Shown here: piece after piece, positions 1 through 12,810 of the stretch
How the letters are laid out: every line of letters starts with the position of its first letter
How positions within the stretch are numbered: position 1 is the stretch's first letter
Assembly: GCA_009363875.1 (NCBI GenBank)
Contig: CM018693.1
Coordinates: forward strand, 70,416,986 to 70,480,985
Length of the DNA stretch: 64,000 bases
Reading direction: 5' to 3'
Origin: Mikania micrantha
Taxonomy: Eukaryota > Streptophyta > Magnoliopsida > Asterales > Asteraceae
The notes under the pieces: generated by a model
Database searches by the model: none
What the model was told of the DNA's origin: nothing
What the model saw: only the letters and a program-made list of their open reading frames with translations
Translations under genes and position numbers: made by a program

Positions 1-2
1 CT

Positions 3-3000
3 TGCACATTCAAACACTTCAACTCCTGTAATCCACTGAAGTTTACGGGATCTGAGACTGCCACTGGGCTACTGCAGTGGTTTGAGAGCATGGAGAACAC
101 CTTCATTAACAGCGACCGCCCTGATAACCTGAAGGTTCGTTATGCCACCAGTGTTTTCCAAAAGAGAGCACTAACATGGCGGAATGGGGAAAAACGAACT
201 AGGGGAGTTGATGCTGCTTTAGCACTGACATGGACAGAGGTCAAGACTCTGATGACCACTGAATTCTGTCTGCGTAGCGAGATGAGGAAGCTTGAGACTG
301 AGTTTTGGGAACTCAAGCAAGACAGCGGGGAGAATGTCATCTACAACACTCGTTTTCATGAGTACAGTCTTCTGGTGCCTCATCTGGTGACACCATTGGA
401 GAGAGCAATAGAGAAGTACATGGGCGGTCTGCCTATGCAGATTCAGGATACCGTCTACTGGAGCAACCCCAAAACACTGGAGGCTGCAATCCGTCTATCT
501 GCTACACTTACTGATAATCATGTGAAGGCTGGAACACTCACTCGGAAGGGATTCGAGAAGACTGACACCAAATCATCTGGCAAGGAGGTTTCCACTGAAG
601 TCAAAACTGAACAAGGCAGTTCATCTAGAAGCAACAACAAGAAGAAAAAGACAAGGAACTTTGTTGTCACTGCTCCTGCTGCCAAGTCTACGCAGCAATC
701 ATCAAAGAACACAACTGCTAGGAACTATGTTGGGGTCACTCCTCAATGTAATACCTGCCGATATCACCATGCACCCAACTTGCCTTGTCGCGTCTGCAAC
801 AACTGTGGCAAGTTTGGTCATTTTGCCAACGTTTGTCGGAGTGCACCGCAAGCACAAAGGATGCAACACGCACCGCTTGCACTACCAGCTCCTCAAGCTC
901 AACCTATTCTAGTTGTACCCGTTCGCCAGGTACCTCAAGCACAGGCAAGAGCCTGTTACGAGTGTGGTGAAGTGGGACACTTCAGAAATCAATGCCCAAA
1001 GTTGACTGGGAATAATCAGAGGGTGGCAAGAGGCCGGGCGTTTCAACTGAATGCTCCAGCTGCTCAAGCCAACCAGGACGTGGTCAACGGTACATTTCTG
1101 ATCAACAACTCTTATGCATCTGTCTTATTTGATTCTGGTGCCGATAGGAGTTTTGTTTCATATGATTTTGAATGCTTGCTTGGTAGAACACGTACATACT
1201 TAGATAAACCGTTTAATGTGAAGGTGGCTGACGGAAACACTATTGATATTGACACTGTTATCATTGGATGTACTGTGAACTTAAATGATCACGTTTTCCC
1301 AATTGATCTTATACCTATGCATCTTGGTAGCTTTGATGTTATCATAGGCATGGATTGGTTAGCCACCCACAAAGCGGAGATAGTTTGCCATGAGAAATAC
1401 ATACGTATCCCCTTACCTTCTGGTGAAACTTTAAGAGTATTTGGAGAAACTTCTAGCAAAGGTCTTAAGCTTATGTCATGCACTAAAGCACACAAGTACC
1501 TTAGGAAGAAGTGTATTGCATTCTTAGCTCACATTGTGGAGAAGAAAGAGAAAGGAAAGAAAATTGAAGATGTTCCTGTGATCAGAGATTTTCCAGAAGT
1601 ATTTCCTGATGATTTGCCGGGTCTTCCACCGGAACGTCAAGTAGAGTTTCGAATTGACTTAGTACCTGGTGCGAATCCAGTTGCTAAGGCTCCCTACAGA
1701 CTTGCACCTTCGGAGTTGCAGGAATTGGCGAGCCAGCTGCAAGAACTGACTGATAAAGGATTCATTCGCCCGAGCCATTCGCCATGGGGTGCACCGGTCC
1801 TGTTTGTCAAGAAGAAGGACGGATCATTCCGAATGTGCATCGACTACCGCGAATTGAACAAGCTTACAATCAAGAATCAATATCCATTGCCGCGCATCGA
1901 TGACCTCTTCGATCAGCTTCAAGGCTCGGCATGGTTTTCAAAGATCGATCTTAGGTCTGGGTATCATCAGCTTCACGTACATGAAGATGATATTCCCAAG
2001 ACAGCTTTCAGGACAAGATATGGCCATTATGAACTTTTGGTAATGCCCTTCGGCCTTACCAATGCACCTGCGGTTTTCATGGACCTCATGAACCGTGTTT
2101 GCAGGCCGTACTTGGATAAATTTGTGATTGTATTCATTGATGATATTCTGATCTACTCAAAGACCAAGGAAGAACACGAGAAGCACCTTAAGTTGGTTTT
2201 GGAGATCCTAAGAGAAGAACGACTGTATGCCAAATTCTCTAAATTTGAATTTTGGCTTAAGGAAGTTCAATTCTTGGGGCACATAGTCAACGAATATGGT
2301 GTTCATGTGGATTCAGCAAAGATTGAAGCGGTGAAGAATTGGAGTACACCGAAGACACCGACGGAGATTCGATCGTTTCTTGGACTCGCCGGCTACTATC
2401 GCCGGTTCATCTCGAATTTCTCCAGGATTGCTGTCTCGCTTACTTCTTTGACTCAAAAGAATAAGCCATACGAGTGGGGACCGAAACAAGAGGAGGCATT
2501 TCAGACTTTGATGCAGAAACTTTGTGATGCTCCTGTCTTGACATTGCCTGACGGAAATGATGATTTCGTGGTCTATTGTGATGCATCCAACCTGGGTCTC
2601 GGTTGTGTTCTCATGCAACGGGGAAAGGTTGTGGCGTATGCATCAAGGCAATTAAAAATTCACGAGAAAAACTACACCACACACGACCTGGAACTTGGTG
2701 CAGTCGTGTTTGCTTTGAAGATATGGAGACATTATCTTTATGGCACTAAGTGTGTAGTGTTCACTGACCATAAGAGCTTGCAACATATTCTTAATCAGAA
2801 AGAACTTAACATGAGGCAACGGAGATGGGTTGAACTGTTGAATGATTATGACTGTGAAATTCGCTACCATCCTGGTAAAGCGAATGTAGTAGCAGATGCG
2901 CTTAGTCGCAAGAGTCAAGTTCAGATCCATAGTGTCCGAGTGCACAATAACCTCCGTAATGATGTTCTCACAGCCCAACAACACTCATCGGCTCAAGATG

Positions 3001-4394
3001 ACTTGAAAAATGAGATGTCTTGCGGGGCTGAAATACTATTGGAAACTTAGGATGATGGTTTAATGTATTACTTGAATCGGTTGTGGATACCGAACAGGGG
3101 TGATCTTAGGTTGGTGATTATGGATGAAGCACATAAGTCTCATTACTCAATCCATCCAGGTTATGACAAGATGTATCAAGACCTTAGGGGCTAGTACTGG
3201 TGGCTTGGAATGAAGAAGGACATTGCTGAATATGTGTCGAAGTGCCTTAACTGTGCTAAAGTCAAGGCAGAACACCAGCGACCTTCTGGATTGTTAATAC
3301 AACCTGAAATACCAATGTGGAAGTGGGAGAATATCTCCATGGATTTCATTACTAAACTCCCACGAACCGCAAACGGCAAAGATAGCATTTGGGTGATTAT
3401 TGATAGATTGACCAAGTCGGCTCATTTCTTACCGATACGCGAAACTTACCCCGTGCGAAAGTTAGCTCGTATCTACATTGAAGAGATCATTAGCCGACAT
3501 GGCATTCCCTTAAGCATAGTATCGGATCGTGATGCTCGTTTCACGGCACGATTTTGGGAATCACTTCATGAAGCTTTTGGAACAAGACTGGATCTTAGCA
3601 CCGCTTATCATCCCCAAACGGATGGTCAAACGGAGCGAACGATTCAGACATTGGAAGACATGTTAAGGGCTTGTGTCATCGATTTCGGTGGCAATTAGGA
3701 TAGTCATTTACCATTGGTTGAGTTCTCGTATAACAACAGTTATCATGCGAGCATTGGTATGGCACCGTTTGAAGCTCTGTATGGCAGAAAATGTCGGTCA
3801 CCTATTTGTTGGACCGAAGTCTGCGATTCGCAGATTACTGGTCCCGAGATTATTCAGGAAACAACTGACAAGATCCGCCAGATCCGCGACAATCTGTTAG
3901 CTGCTTGCAGTCGACAGAAGTGCTACGCGGATAAACGAAGGAAACCTTTAGAGTTTAAAGTTGGAGATATGGTTTTGCTTAAAGTGTCACCTTGGAAAGG
4001 CGTTGTTCGATTCGGAAAGAAAGGAAAGCTTGCTCCACGTTATGTTGGCCCTTTTAAGATCCTTGAACGGATCGGGAAGGTTGCTTACAAATTAGAACTT
4101 CCTACTGAACTTAGTAACGTGCACCCGACGTTTCACGTGTCCAATTTGAGAAAGTGCTTAGCTGATCAGGATCTTCAGGTACCACTCGATGACATTCGCA
4201 TCGATGATACTATGCATTTTGTTGAAAAACCAGTGGAGATAATGGATCGTGAGGTTAAACAGCTCAAACGTAGTAGAATTCCAACTGTCAAAGTACATTG
4301 GGAATCGAAGCGGGGTCCAGAGTTCACATGGGAGCGAGAAGATCAGATGAAGCTTAAGTACCCACATTTATTTACTACGGTCACTCCAAGTTGA
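3..4394 (+). pseudogene. gag-pol polyprotein of element A, three in-frame stops
   Basis: One frame runs from the window edge to TGA at 4392-4394, interrupted only by TAG at 3048, 3192 and 3696. The gag capsid region fills about 3-560. Two CCHC zinc knuckles lie at 795-836 and 954-995. The protease motif DSGAD starts at 1131 and looks intact. Reverse transcriptase spans about 1590-2330 with FIDD at 2133-2144. RNase H spans about 2570-2930 (YCDAS, TDHKS, ADALSRK). Integrase has an HHCC-like finger around 3125-3290 and catalytic D, D, E codons at 3402, 3525 and 3633, giving a D-35-E spacing. The C-terminus (about 4200-4380) is chromodomain-like. The stop at 3696 replaces the Trp of a GGSWD motif seen in B, so it is a probable G-to-A change. 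Gag also has ALTWRN where C and E have ALTWWN. The protein would have made a virus-like particle and copied the element; it can no longer do so in one piece. Confidence 0.92.
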
Positions 4395-4428
4395 ATTTCG
4401 GGACGAAATTCCTTTAACTAGGGGAGAC
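4395..4428 (+). other. Pre-LTR palindrome and polypurine tract of element A
   Basis: Directly after the pol stop is AATTTCGGGACGAAATT, a near-perfect palindrome that is also present before the LTRs of C and E. It is followed by a purine-rich tract (ACTAGGGGAGAC, ending at 4428) that would prime plus-strand DNA synthesis. The LTR begins at the next base. Confidence 0.85.
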
Positions 4429-4970
4429 TGTAACATCACTGTACTTCCGGTCGTCCGTACATCCATACATCCGTACGATTGTACTGTTACGATCTGAAAG
4501 TTTGTATTTATTAATATAAACACATTATTTGAGGATTATCACTGTTACTGGTATGCATGTTTATAACATATTATACACGTAAACCTTGGGAAGTTTAGTT
4601 ATAACTCAACTAAACAGAACCAGAGAGTTTATCGCAGTGCTATTATTGATGATTATGGATTATTGGTTTAAGGATGGAACTGAGAGTTTGTTATGGTCTG
4701 GTTGCTAAACGTAGTCAAGGACACATGGTCATGATTTATCGAAATAGCGGTGGGACGGTGTAGGGGAGGTTGCGATCTACCTCTGCATATGCCCTATATA
4801 TGCATATTTCGGTTTATCATGGATGTGTCAGTGACTAGGGTTTAGTGGGTTTTGGTTTGGGAATGATAATATTAAAGTTAATAAATAATGGAAATTTATT
4901 TAAGCGAAGTGAGGTTACGAACATTACTTAAACGCGAATGTTGATTCAGAAATGTTAACCTAATAAATGT

Positions 4971-5105
4971 ATTCGTGCGGGTGACGATTCACACGAATAT
5001 AATTATTAGGAATAATATTCTGAAACGATATTCGATAAATCATAAATCGAATCGAAATACGATACGAGCATCGGATTCGCAAAGGTGACGATCTTTACGA
5101 ATACG
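4971..5105 (+). promoter_or_regulatory. Two U3 inverted repeats centred on GGTGACGAT (LTR A)
   Basis: At 4971-4998 arms ATTCGTG and CACACGAAT flank GGGTGACGATT. At about 5074-5102 arms ATTCG and CGAAT flank AAGGTGACGATCT. The same arrangement occurs in LTRs C, D and G. The core contains TGACG, the binding word of TGA-type bZIP factors, so an enhancer role is possible but unproven. Confidence 0.6.
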
Positions 5106-5394
5106 TACACGAGTAACGCGTTTCGACGAGATAATTAAATAATATCTAATGATATTAAATTAATAAAGAAAATTTAAAAAATGTTTATTAGGAATCACAA
5201 CTTAAAACGAATCCGAATAAATTAATTTATTAAATAATTGACTTAACGAAAATGAAACGGAAGCTGATTTTACGAAGCCATTACATTAAGAATCATTTTT
5301 ACTACATGAAACACGAATATCTAAATATGTTATGCATTAAATATATTTTACGAGCAAACCGAGCAATTTTATAAATTTAACGCGATAAAAACGA

Positions 5395-5640
5395 GACCGA
5401 ACATGGGGGTACTACACGCGATAAAAGAAGGAAGTCTCCTTCTTTTTCCCTCGTTTTCTCTACACCCTTTCTCTCTCTAGTCCACCAAAAACACACACAC
5501 TTCTTCTCTACCCTCTCACTAGTTTTTCTTGATCATTACTTCACGAAATCGAGAGAACTTTTGCTCTAAACGACCGCGTGAACAAGAGCTACAAGTGGAT
5601 ACGAAGAAACCCGTCATTTGATCCACGATTTGAGGTAAAT
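5395..5640 (+). promoter_or_regulatory. Probable LTR promoter and CT-rich leader (LTR A)
   Basis: A weak TATA-like stretch (GCGATAAAAGAAGG, near 5418) precedes a pyrimidine-rich leader with TTTCTCTCTCTAG near 5470. Downstream a GAG/GTAAAT sequence at about 5631-5638 looks like a splice donor. The same order is clearer in C and G, which supports this as the transcription start region. Confidence 0.5.
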
Positions 5641-5830
5641 CTGAGACCTTATTCACGGTTTTGTCATAAATCACGAACCTTAGTTTACTAGATGTCATAA
5701 CTGATCTTAGAACTTGTAAAACGTTAAAACGAGTTAGTATGAGGGATTAGGGTTGCTTAGTTCGAGGCTGTTACAGAAAACGCGAGGAAGATGATGAGGT
5801 TGATGACAAGTTCGTCGAAGGGTGGGTCAG

Positions 5831-6190
5831 GCGAACCTTCACATGCTAGCCGAACCATATTACAGGTCGGCGAACCTTGAGGGGGAACCAGGACCGAACC
5901 CTTTGCAACCATCACACCCACGAACCCTTCCTCAGCCGAGCCTTTCTATCCTATGAGCCGAACCTTCCTTGTTGTTCAGCCGAACCCTAATGGGTGACGA
6001 ACCCTCTTGACAAACCTTTAAAACCTGCGAACCTAGGCTGGCCGAACCCTGGCCAGCCGAAGCTAGGCTGCCGAACCCTTGCCTTGCATGAGTCACGAAC
6101 CCATAACCCTAGTGGCCGAACCTTTTGAGTGGCGAGCCCTTGGATCACGAACCCTAGCCACGAACCTTGTATTGTGGAAGCCGAACCTTC
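5831..6190 (+). repeat. Array of short GAACC words in LTR A
   Basis: About 18 to 20 copies of (C/A/G)CGAACC occur in 360 bp, spaced irregularly by roughly 10 to 25 bp with unrelated sequence between. It is not a simple tandem repeat. Comparable arrays lie at the same relative place in LTRs B and C, and as an ATTCGG variant in D and G. Confidence 0.8.
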
Positions 6191-6820
6191 GGCCATAACC
6201 CCAATAGGTTCGCTGCCCTCATGGGTAGCCAAACTAAAACCTAATAATCTAATAGGATTGAAGGAAATAGGAAGCAAGAACATATATATATATATATATA
6301 CACGCATTTATATAGCCATGCATGCATGAATTGGGTTAAAGTTGCCACCTTTATGAATAAATAAAATTGAATTAAGAGGAATATTCGTAAGTTTAATTCG
6401 TATATATTTTTATCAAACTTGAGTTAAAAATCTAACTAATGATTTAGAAATTGATGATAACGGATTAAACATGCATGTAAGTATGAAGTATGTGAAAATG
6501 AAGACCTCATGTTATTTTGACATATCTAGGTATGAGAAATATATATATAAAGTCACAAATAATTATCAACTATAGTTAGATGAAAAACTAACAAGTTTAA
6601 CTTATGTCCTATGAAGATTAATGACATATCTTAGGTGAGCCAAGCAAACTTGAATGAATTAATTAAGTGACTCAACACTTAAGGATATAGAATGGATAAT
6701 TAATTGGGATGAAATACGAATACTTATGAACATGAACGCATAATAATTACATGTTGACTGAGTTGTTCTGATTTTCGTACGTGAGCGCGCATTATTAGAA
6801 AACACTGATCCTAAGGACTT

Positions 6821-7555
6821 CAGGTGAGTTCTCATAACCTCCCTTTCTTTAAACTGTTTTGTTCTAAAACTCGGAGGTGAAACATGCATACCAATTTAAA
6901 TATTATTTTGATAACACAAGGATAATACCTGTTTATCAATATGATATTCACTTTATAGAATTATCATTAATTATGGATTATCTCTTATCATTATTTATCC
7001 GTGTAACATTGTCATTGACTTCGGTCAATAACAAAGATTACACGCATTGTCACTTGGATTATCACAACTTCGCGAATCGTTGCCTTTAACTTCGGTTAAT
7101 TGCTTTGATCTCATGTATTGTCACGTGGTTAGCCACCACTTCATGGATCATGTCTTTAACTTATGTTAATTACATAATGTCCATGTATTGTCACAGATAC
7201 TCTTGAGAATATTGTTGTTGAGATTGGTTGATTGGTGATGTGTTTGATTTTCTATTATTGTCTATGATTATCTAAGATTGACTATGACCTAATTGATATG
7301 TGATTATGTGTTTGATTGAATGTTTGATTGTTGAATTGGTGGATGTGTTGGATTATCTCATACAGGTACTATTGTGGAATTTCTCAGATAAACTATAAGT
7401 TTTTATACACATTTTTCTAAACTTTTTATAAAACCCTTTTTCAAACACAAACTTTTAAAATCATTTATAAAATTACTTTTAAGTATAAAAACTTATGATT
7501 ACTCACCAACTACTTCGTAGTTGACACTTGATTTTCTTACATGTTTCAGGTGACG
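6821..7555 (+). other. Splice-like donor and acceptor pair in LTR A
   Basis: CAG/GTGAGTT at 6821-6830 matches a plant 5' splice site. ATTTTCTTACATGTTTCAG/GTGACG, with the AG at 7548-7549, matches a 3' splice site. The same two motifs in the same order occur in LTRs B, C, D, E and G. Splicing is an inference; no transcript evidence is available. Confidence 0.45.
7014..7195 (+). repeat. 70 bp tandem repeat, about 2.6 copies, in LTR A
   Basis: Three diverged copies share TTTAACTTCGGTTAAT and a later TGTATTGTCAC. The copies begin near 7014, 7084 and 7154. It lies between the two splice-like motifs. Confidence 0.65.
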
Positions 7556-7841
7556 GGGACAAGTAGGATGAAGAGGATGATCTCTTCTATTTTGGACATC
7601 ATCACATAGGATTCTTGGACTTAGCTAATTAACTAAATTTCTGGCGATTAGAGTTTAGTTAGTTTAGCTAAATCTTTTGTGTATTTGATGTATTTAATTC
7701 ATGATGAACATGATTTTTGTGTAAACATTAAATTGGTTTGATTGATATGTGATGAATTAATTTAGATGCCCACGAGCTTTTGAACAATCTACACATCCCT
7801 CGTGGCATCCCGACGTTTCCGCCATCGGTCGGGGTGTTACA

Positions 7842-10800
7842 GAAAGCGCGAAATATACAACTCGTTTCCATGAGTTGTGTATTTTGGTGCCACATCTGGT
7901 TACTCCTCTATCCCGTAGGGTAGAGAAGTACATTGAAGGTTTACCCCTAGTCATCAGGGGAACTGTTATGGGGAGTAACCGCACTACTCTGGAGACGGCG
8001 ATTCATCTCGGCGCTACCCTTACTGAAGAATATGTCAAAGCGGGTGTGCTCACTCGAAAGGGTTATAAGAGAGCACAGATTGAAGAAGGCAAAAAGCCTG
8101 AACTGCAGCAACCCAAAAAGAAGAAACAGAAACAAAGGATGATCAAGAATTATGCAGCTTTGACTGTAGCTACACCTGTACAAGCCACTCCTGTAACTAC
8201 TATGCCACAACCTGCAACAGCCAGAAAGCCCTATACTGGCTCGTTTCCACTTTGCACCAAATGCCAATACCATCACCTACCTACTATTCCGTGCAGGAAA
8301 TGTCTCAAGTGTGGACAGATGGGGCATTTGGCTGCAGCATGTAGATCTGCTCATCTAGCTGCTGCTACAACTACCACCGCTAATCCTGCTACTACTGGTG
8401 GAAGGGTCTGTTACAACTGTGGAGCAGAAGGACACTTCAGAAACCAGTGCCCGAAACTCAACACAGCCGCGACAACTGCTACTGCTCGTGCCTTTGTCAT
8501 CGGAACTTCCGAAGCACGCGAGGACCCGGCAGTCATCACGGGTACATTTCTCATTAATGATCACTACGTTTCTATCATATTTGACACTATTGGTGATAAA
8601 AGTTTTGTCTCTACTAATACTGCTTCCCTGTTTAATAAACAACCATCTATACTTGATGCTTCTTACACCGTAGAAGTAGCGAATGGTAAGACCATATTAG
8701 TAAATTCAATAATTCGTGATGGTGAATTAAGATTGAACGATCATATTTTCCTTATCGATCTCATTCCTATGACTCTCGGAAGCTTCGAATTCGTAGTAGG
8801 AATGGATTGGTTATCCAAAAACCGTGCCGAAATCATATGTTCGGAGAAACTTATTCGAATTCTTCTACCGACCGGAGAAATGATGCAAGTCTACGGCGAG
8901 AAACCCTGCCGAGGATTGAAGATTGTATCGTGCATCAAGGCTAGGAAGTATCTGAAGAAGAAATACTTTGCGTTCCTGGCTCACGTGGTGGAGAAGAAAC
9001 CTGAAAAGAAGGCAGTTGGAAACGTTCCAGTCATCAGAGATTATCCGGATGTATTCCCAGAAGACTTGCCTGGACTACCACCGATCAGACAAGTGGAGTT
9101 TAGAATCGATCTCGTCCCTGGAGCAAACTCAGTGGCGAAGTCACCATATCGATTAGCACTGTCTGAGATGCAAGAACTGTCTAGTCAACTCCAAGAACTT
9201 CTAGACAAAGGTTTCATAAGGCCGAGTTTCTCTCCTTGGGGAGCTCCAGTTCTCTTTGTCAAGAAGAAAGATGGTTCATTTCGTATGTGCATCGATTACC
9301 GGGAGCTAAACAAGTTGACAATCAAGAACATATATCCTCTACCTAGGATCGATGATCTGTTTGATCAATTACAGGGAGCGACTTGCTTTTCTAAAATTGA
9401 TCTACGATCCGGGTATCATCAGTTACGGGTAAATGATGAGGATATACCAAAGACTGCGTTTAGGACTCGATATGGACACTACGAGTTTGTGGTTATGCCA
9501 TTTGGGCTGACCAATGCACCTGCAGTGTTTATGGACTTGATGAATCGAGTCTGCAGACCGTACTTAGATCAATTTGTTATTGTCTTCATTGACGATATAC
9601 TGATCTATTCAAAGACGGAACAAGAGCACGAGGATCATTTGAAGAAAGTCCTAGAATTACTGAGAGAGGAACAACTTTATGCTAAATTCTCAAAATGTGA
9701 ATTTTGGCTAAAAGAGGTTCACTTCTTAGGACATGTCATAAACAAGAATGGGATACATGTAGATCCAGCAAAGATTTAGGCGATTAAGAACTGGACTACC
9801 CCATCTACTCCAACAGAGATTCGTTCATTTCTGGGTTTGGCAGGCTATTACAGAAGATTCATCGCGAACTTCTCAAAGATCGCCTTGCCACTTACCACTT
9901 TGACCCAGAAAAGTCAAGAGTTTATATGGGGACAGAAACAAGAGGATGCATTCCAACTTCTTAAACAGAAGTTATGCAATTCCCCTATCCTTAGTCTTCC
10001 AGAGGGCAGTGATGATTTCATTGTCTACTGTGATGCTTCAAACCTTGGACTAGGTTGTGTACTTATGCAACGGGACAAGGTGATTGCATATGCTTCAAGA
10101 CAGCTTAAGGTTCATGAGAAGAATTACACTACTCATGACCTTGAGTTAGGGGCTGTGGTCTTCGCATTGAAGATATGGAGGCACTACGTTTATGGTACTA
10201 AATGTGTTATCTATACAGACCACAAGAGCCTGCAACACATTCTCAATCAGAAAGAACTCAACATGAGACAACGGCGTTGGGTTGAGCTTCTAACTGATTA
10301 CGACTGTGAGATTCGTTACCATCCGGGTAAAGCCAATGTGGTAGCGGATGCTCTTAGTCTTAAGGAACCAGTCAAACCAATTCGTGTAAGAGCTATGGAG
10401 ATGAACACACAACCAAACTTGAAAGATCTGATTCGTATTTCACAACAACAAGTGGTGACAGACAATCAACAGAAGACAGACTTAGACTGCGGAATTGAGA
10501 AGAAACTGGAACCTCGATCTGACGGGGTGTTATATCTCAACGGCCGCATCTGGATTCCAAAGTCAGAAGAATTGCGCACACTCATCTGTGATGAGGTTCA
10601 TAAGTCGCGATACTCAGTTCATCCTGGAGCAGATAAGATGTACCAAGACTTGCGGGCATCTTACTGGTGGCCGGGAATGAAGAAAGACATAACATTATAC
10701 GTGGGGAAATGTCTAACATGTTCCAAAGTCAAAGCAGAACATCAAAAGCCTTCGGGACTTCTGCAGCAACCTGAAATTCCTCAATGGAAATGGGAGCAAA

Positions 10801-11689
10801 TTTCCATGGATTTCATAACCAAGTTGCCAAGAACTCCGCGAGGATTCGATTCGATTTGGGTGATCGTTGATCGACTCACCAAATCTGCTCATTTTCTCCC
10901 GATCCGAGTGGATTACAAAATGAAGAAGTTAGCTACATTGTACATCAACGAGATCATTGCGCGTCATGGTACTCCAACATCAATCATTTCTGATCGTGAT
11001 AGTCGTTTCACTTCTCGCTTTTGGCAATCATTGCAAAAGGCTTTGGGAACTCGTGTCAATCTTAGCACGGCGTATCATCCCCAAACCGATGGCCAAAGCG
11101 AAAGGACTATCCAAACACTCGAGGACATGCTTCGTTCTTGTGTGATTGACTTTGGTGGGAGTTGGGACACTCATCTTCCACTCATCGAGTTTTCGTACAA
11201 CAACAGCTACCATACAAGCATTCAATGTGCACCATTCGAAGCATTGTATGGTAGGAGGTGCCGATCACCGGTCTGTTGGACCGAGATTGGTGACTCACAG
11301 GTCGTAGGACCTGAACTCATTCAAGAAACAACAGACAAAATCACAATCATTCAATCAAGGCTTAAGGCCGCACGAGATTGGCAGAAGAGTTATGCTGATC
11401 GACGTCGGAAACCGCTTGAGTTTCAAGTCGGTGACCGAGTCTTACTCAAAGTTTCTCCCTGGAAAGGCGTTGTCCGATTCGGGAAGAAAGGGAAACTTGC
11501 ACCAAGGTACGTTGGACCTTTTGAGATCCTGGAAAGGATTGGTCCCGTAGCCTACAAACTCAAACTTCCAGTGGAGCTAAGCAATGTTCACGATACTTTT
11601 CATGTATCAAATCTTAAGAAATGCTTGGCGGATCATGATGTTCAGATTCCACTGGAAGACATTCAGATTCAAAACAACATGCAATTAAA
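7842..11689 (+). pseudogene. gag-pol of element B, truncated at both ends
   Basis: The frame opens at 7842 inside the gag capsid domain and stays open except for TAG at 9777-9779, where a Glu codon is expected. Two CCHC knuckles (CLKCGQMGHLAAAC near 8308, CYNCGAEGHFRNQC near 8409) are intact. The protease motif reads D-T-I-G-D (from 8583) instead of D-S-G-A-D, losing the conserved Gly. Reverse transcriptase has an intact FIDD. RNase H is open and well conserved. Integrase has its zinc finger and D, D, E codons at 10869, 10992 and 11100 (D-35-E). At about 11689, after NNMQL, pol homology to A stops and the frame runs through LTR-derived sequence to a stop at 11736-11738. This is the best preserved RT to integrase stretch in the window, but the protease change and the lost C-terminus argue against function. 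Confidence 0.9.
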
Positions 11690-12104
11690 GAAGGCTATTT
11701 CTCTCATAATTTCCAGCCACAAGCTCTTCTCTCTCTAGATTTTCGTTTTTTTCACCTTCTCACTAGAAAACCAAGCTTTAAACGCTCGTAACTCGCTCGT
11801 TCTTCAACGGATTTCGGTGATTCTTGGACCTACGCGTAGCTCTCGAAGTCCTCTACACGAAAGTACAAGAGATCTGTGGATTTGTCCGGCCAAAATAGAG
11901 GTAATGATCCACAAAAATTCTGAAAAATAGGGTTTTCTATGTGTGTTGTTCGAATCCGAGATCTAGCCGGTTCTTTGCACCATTCTTCGAGTCTCGCACC
12001 TATAGCACCCCTCCCTGAAGTTAGACTAACTTAGATCGCGGTCTGGAACTGGGTATTCGATGATGGTGATGATGTAGGTCGACAGGTTCGGTGGTGGTTG
12101 TGGG

Positions 12105-12565
12105 AGCCGAACCCTCACCAGCTGCCGAACCTACGTGGTTATTAAGCCGACGAACCTGCACCGAGCCTTGATGCATCCGACGAACCATCCTATGTAGGCG
12201 AACCCTCCAACTAGCAACGAACCTGCATGCCCTTCATCAGGCGAACCCTACGGTGGTGACGAACTCATTCCATCACATGCGAACCATTCCAGGAGTGGCG
12301 AACCCACGAGGATTCCACGAACCTTAGCATGCATGCAGGGAGCCCTAGGTTCGTCACATTGACTGCCGAACCTTTTTGACACCATGAGCAACCGAACCTT
12401 TCAACCTGTAGCAGCCGAACCATTCATGCCTTGCCGAACCTTTGAAGTTCACGAACCCTCCTATTAGCTGCGAACCCAGCCGAACCTCGCCATGACTTCA
12501 TGACCACGAACCTCATTTCTTTAAAGGAGCCGAACCTTCAACCATGGCAGCCTATAGGTTCGCTG
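12105..12565 (+). repeat. GAACC word array in LTR B
   Basis: More than 20 copies of CGAACC lie in 460 bp, irregularly spaced, ending near an opposite-strand copy GGTTCG at about 12557. The position in the LTR equals that of the array in A. Confidence 0.8.
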
Positions 12566-12589
12566 CCATGGTGTGGAAGCCATGATTTG

Positions 12590-12810
12590 TTTAGGCCCAA
12601 CTCAATTCTATTCGGCCCGACTCAATTCTATTCGGCCCAACTTCATTTAGCAACCGGCCTAATAAATTAAACCAAGCCCAATTGAGTTATATCGGCCCAA
12701 TGAATTATGACTTGGCCCAATAAGGCATCCAATTGGCTCATGTCTAGCCTAAGAGACCTATGACATTGTTTAAGCCCACAATGATTGTAGGGGCTCAAGG
12801 CCCATTGTTG
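12590..12810 (+). repeat. GGCCCA/TGGGCC word array in LTR B
   Basis: About ten GGCCCA-type words (for example TCGGCCCAA, TTGGCCCAA, AAGGCCCA) occur in 220 bp directly after the GAACC array. Comparable blocks lie in C and G. GGCCCA is the known site II word bound by TCP factors in plant promoters; relevance here is a guess. Confidence 0.65.

Larger units (their letters stand above)
1..7841 (+). mobile_element. Ty3/gypsy LTR retrotransposon A, 5' part outside window
   Basis: The element runs from the left edge to the end of its 3' LTR. It shows gag, protease, reverse transcriptase, RNase H, integrase and a chromodomain-like tail, then a polypurine tract and a 3.4 kb LTR. This order (integrase after RNase H) is the Ty3/gypsy order. 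The C-terminal motif with GPEFTWERE and YPHLF, and the sequence just before the polypurine tract, resemble the plant Tekay/Del chromovirus group; the clade call is from memory. The bases after the LTR (GAAAG at 7842-7846) resume the gag frame of element B, so A is nested in B. The 5' LTR, PBS and start of gag must lie left of the window. Confidence 0.9.
4429..7841 (+). repeat. 3' LTR of element A (3413 bp)
   Basis: The LTR starts TGTAACA after the polypurine tract and ends TGTTACA, a perfect 7 bp terminal inverted repeat. After 7841 the gag frame of B resumes without a gap. Inside, in order, are a module with CATATGCCCTATATAT near 4785-4800, two U3 inverted repeats, a CT-rich leader, a GAACC array, an AT microsatellite (about 6281-6301) and splice-like motifs. 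Element A's 5' LTR is outside the window, so LTR divergence and age cannot be estimated here. Confidence 0.9.

Noticed and set aside
5831..6190. CRISPR-like regularly spaced short repeats
   Set aside because: The words are 6-7 bp, spacing is irregular, and the context is a plant LTR.
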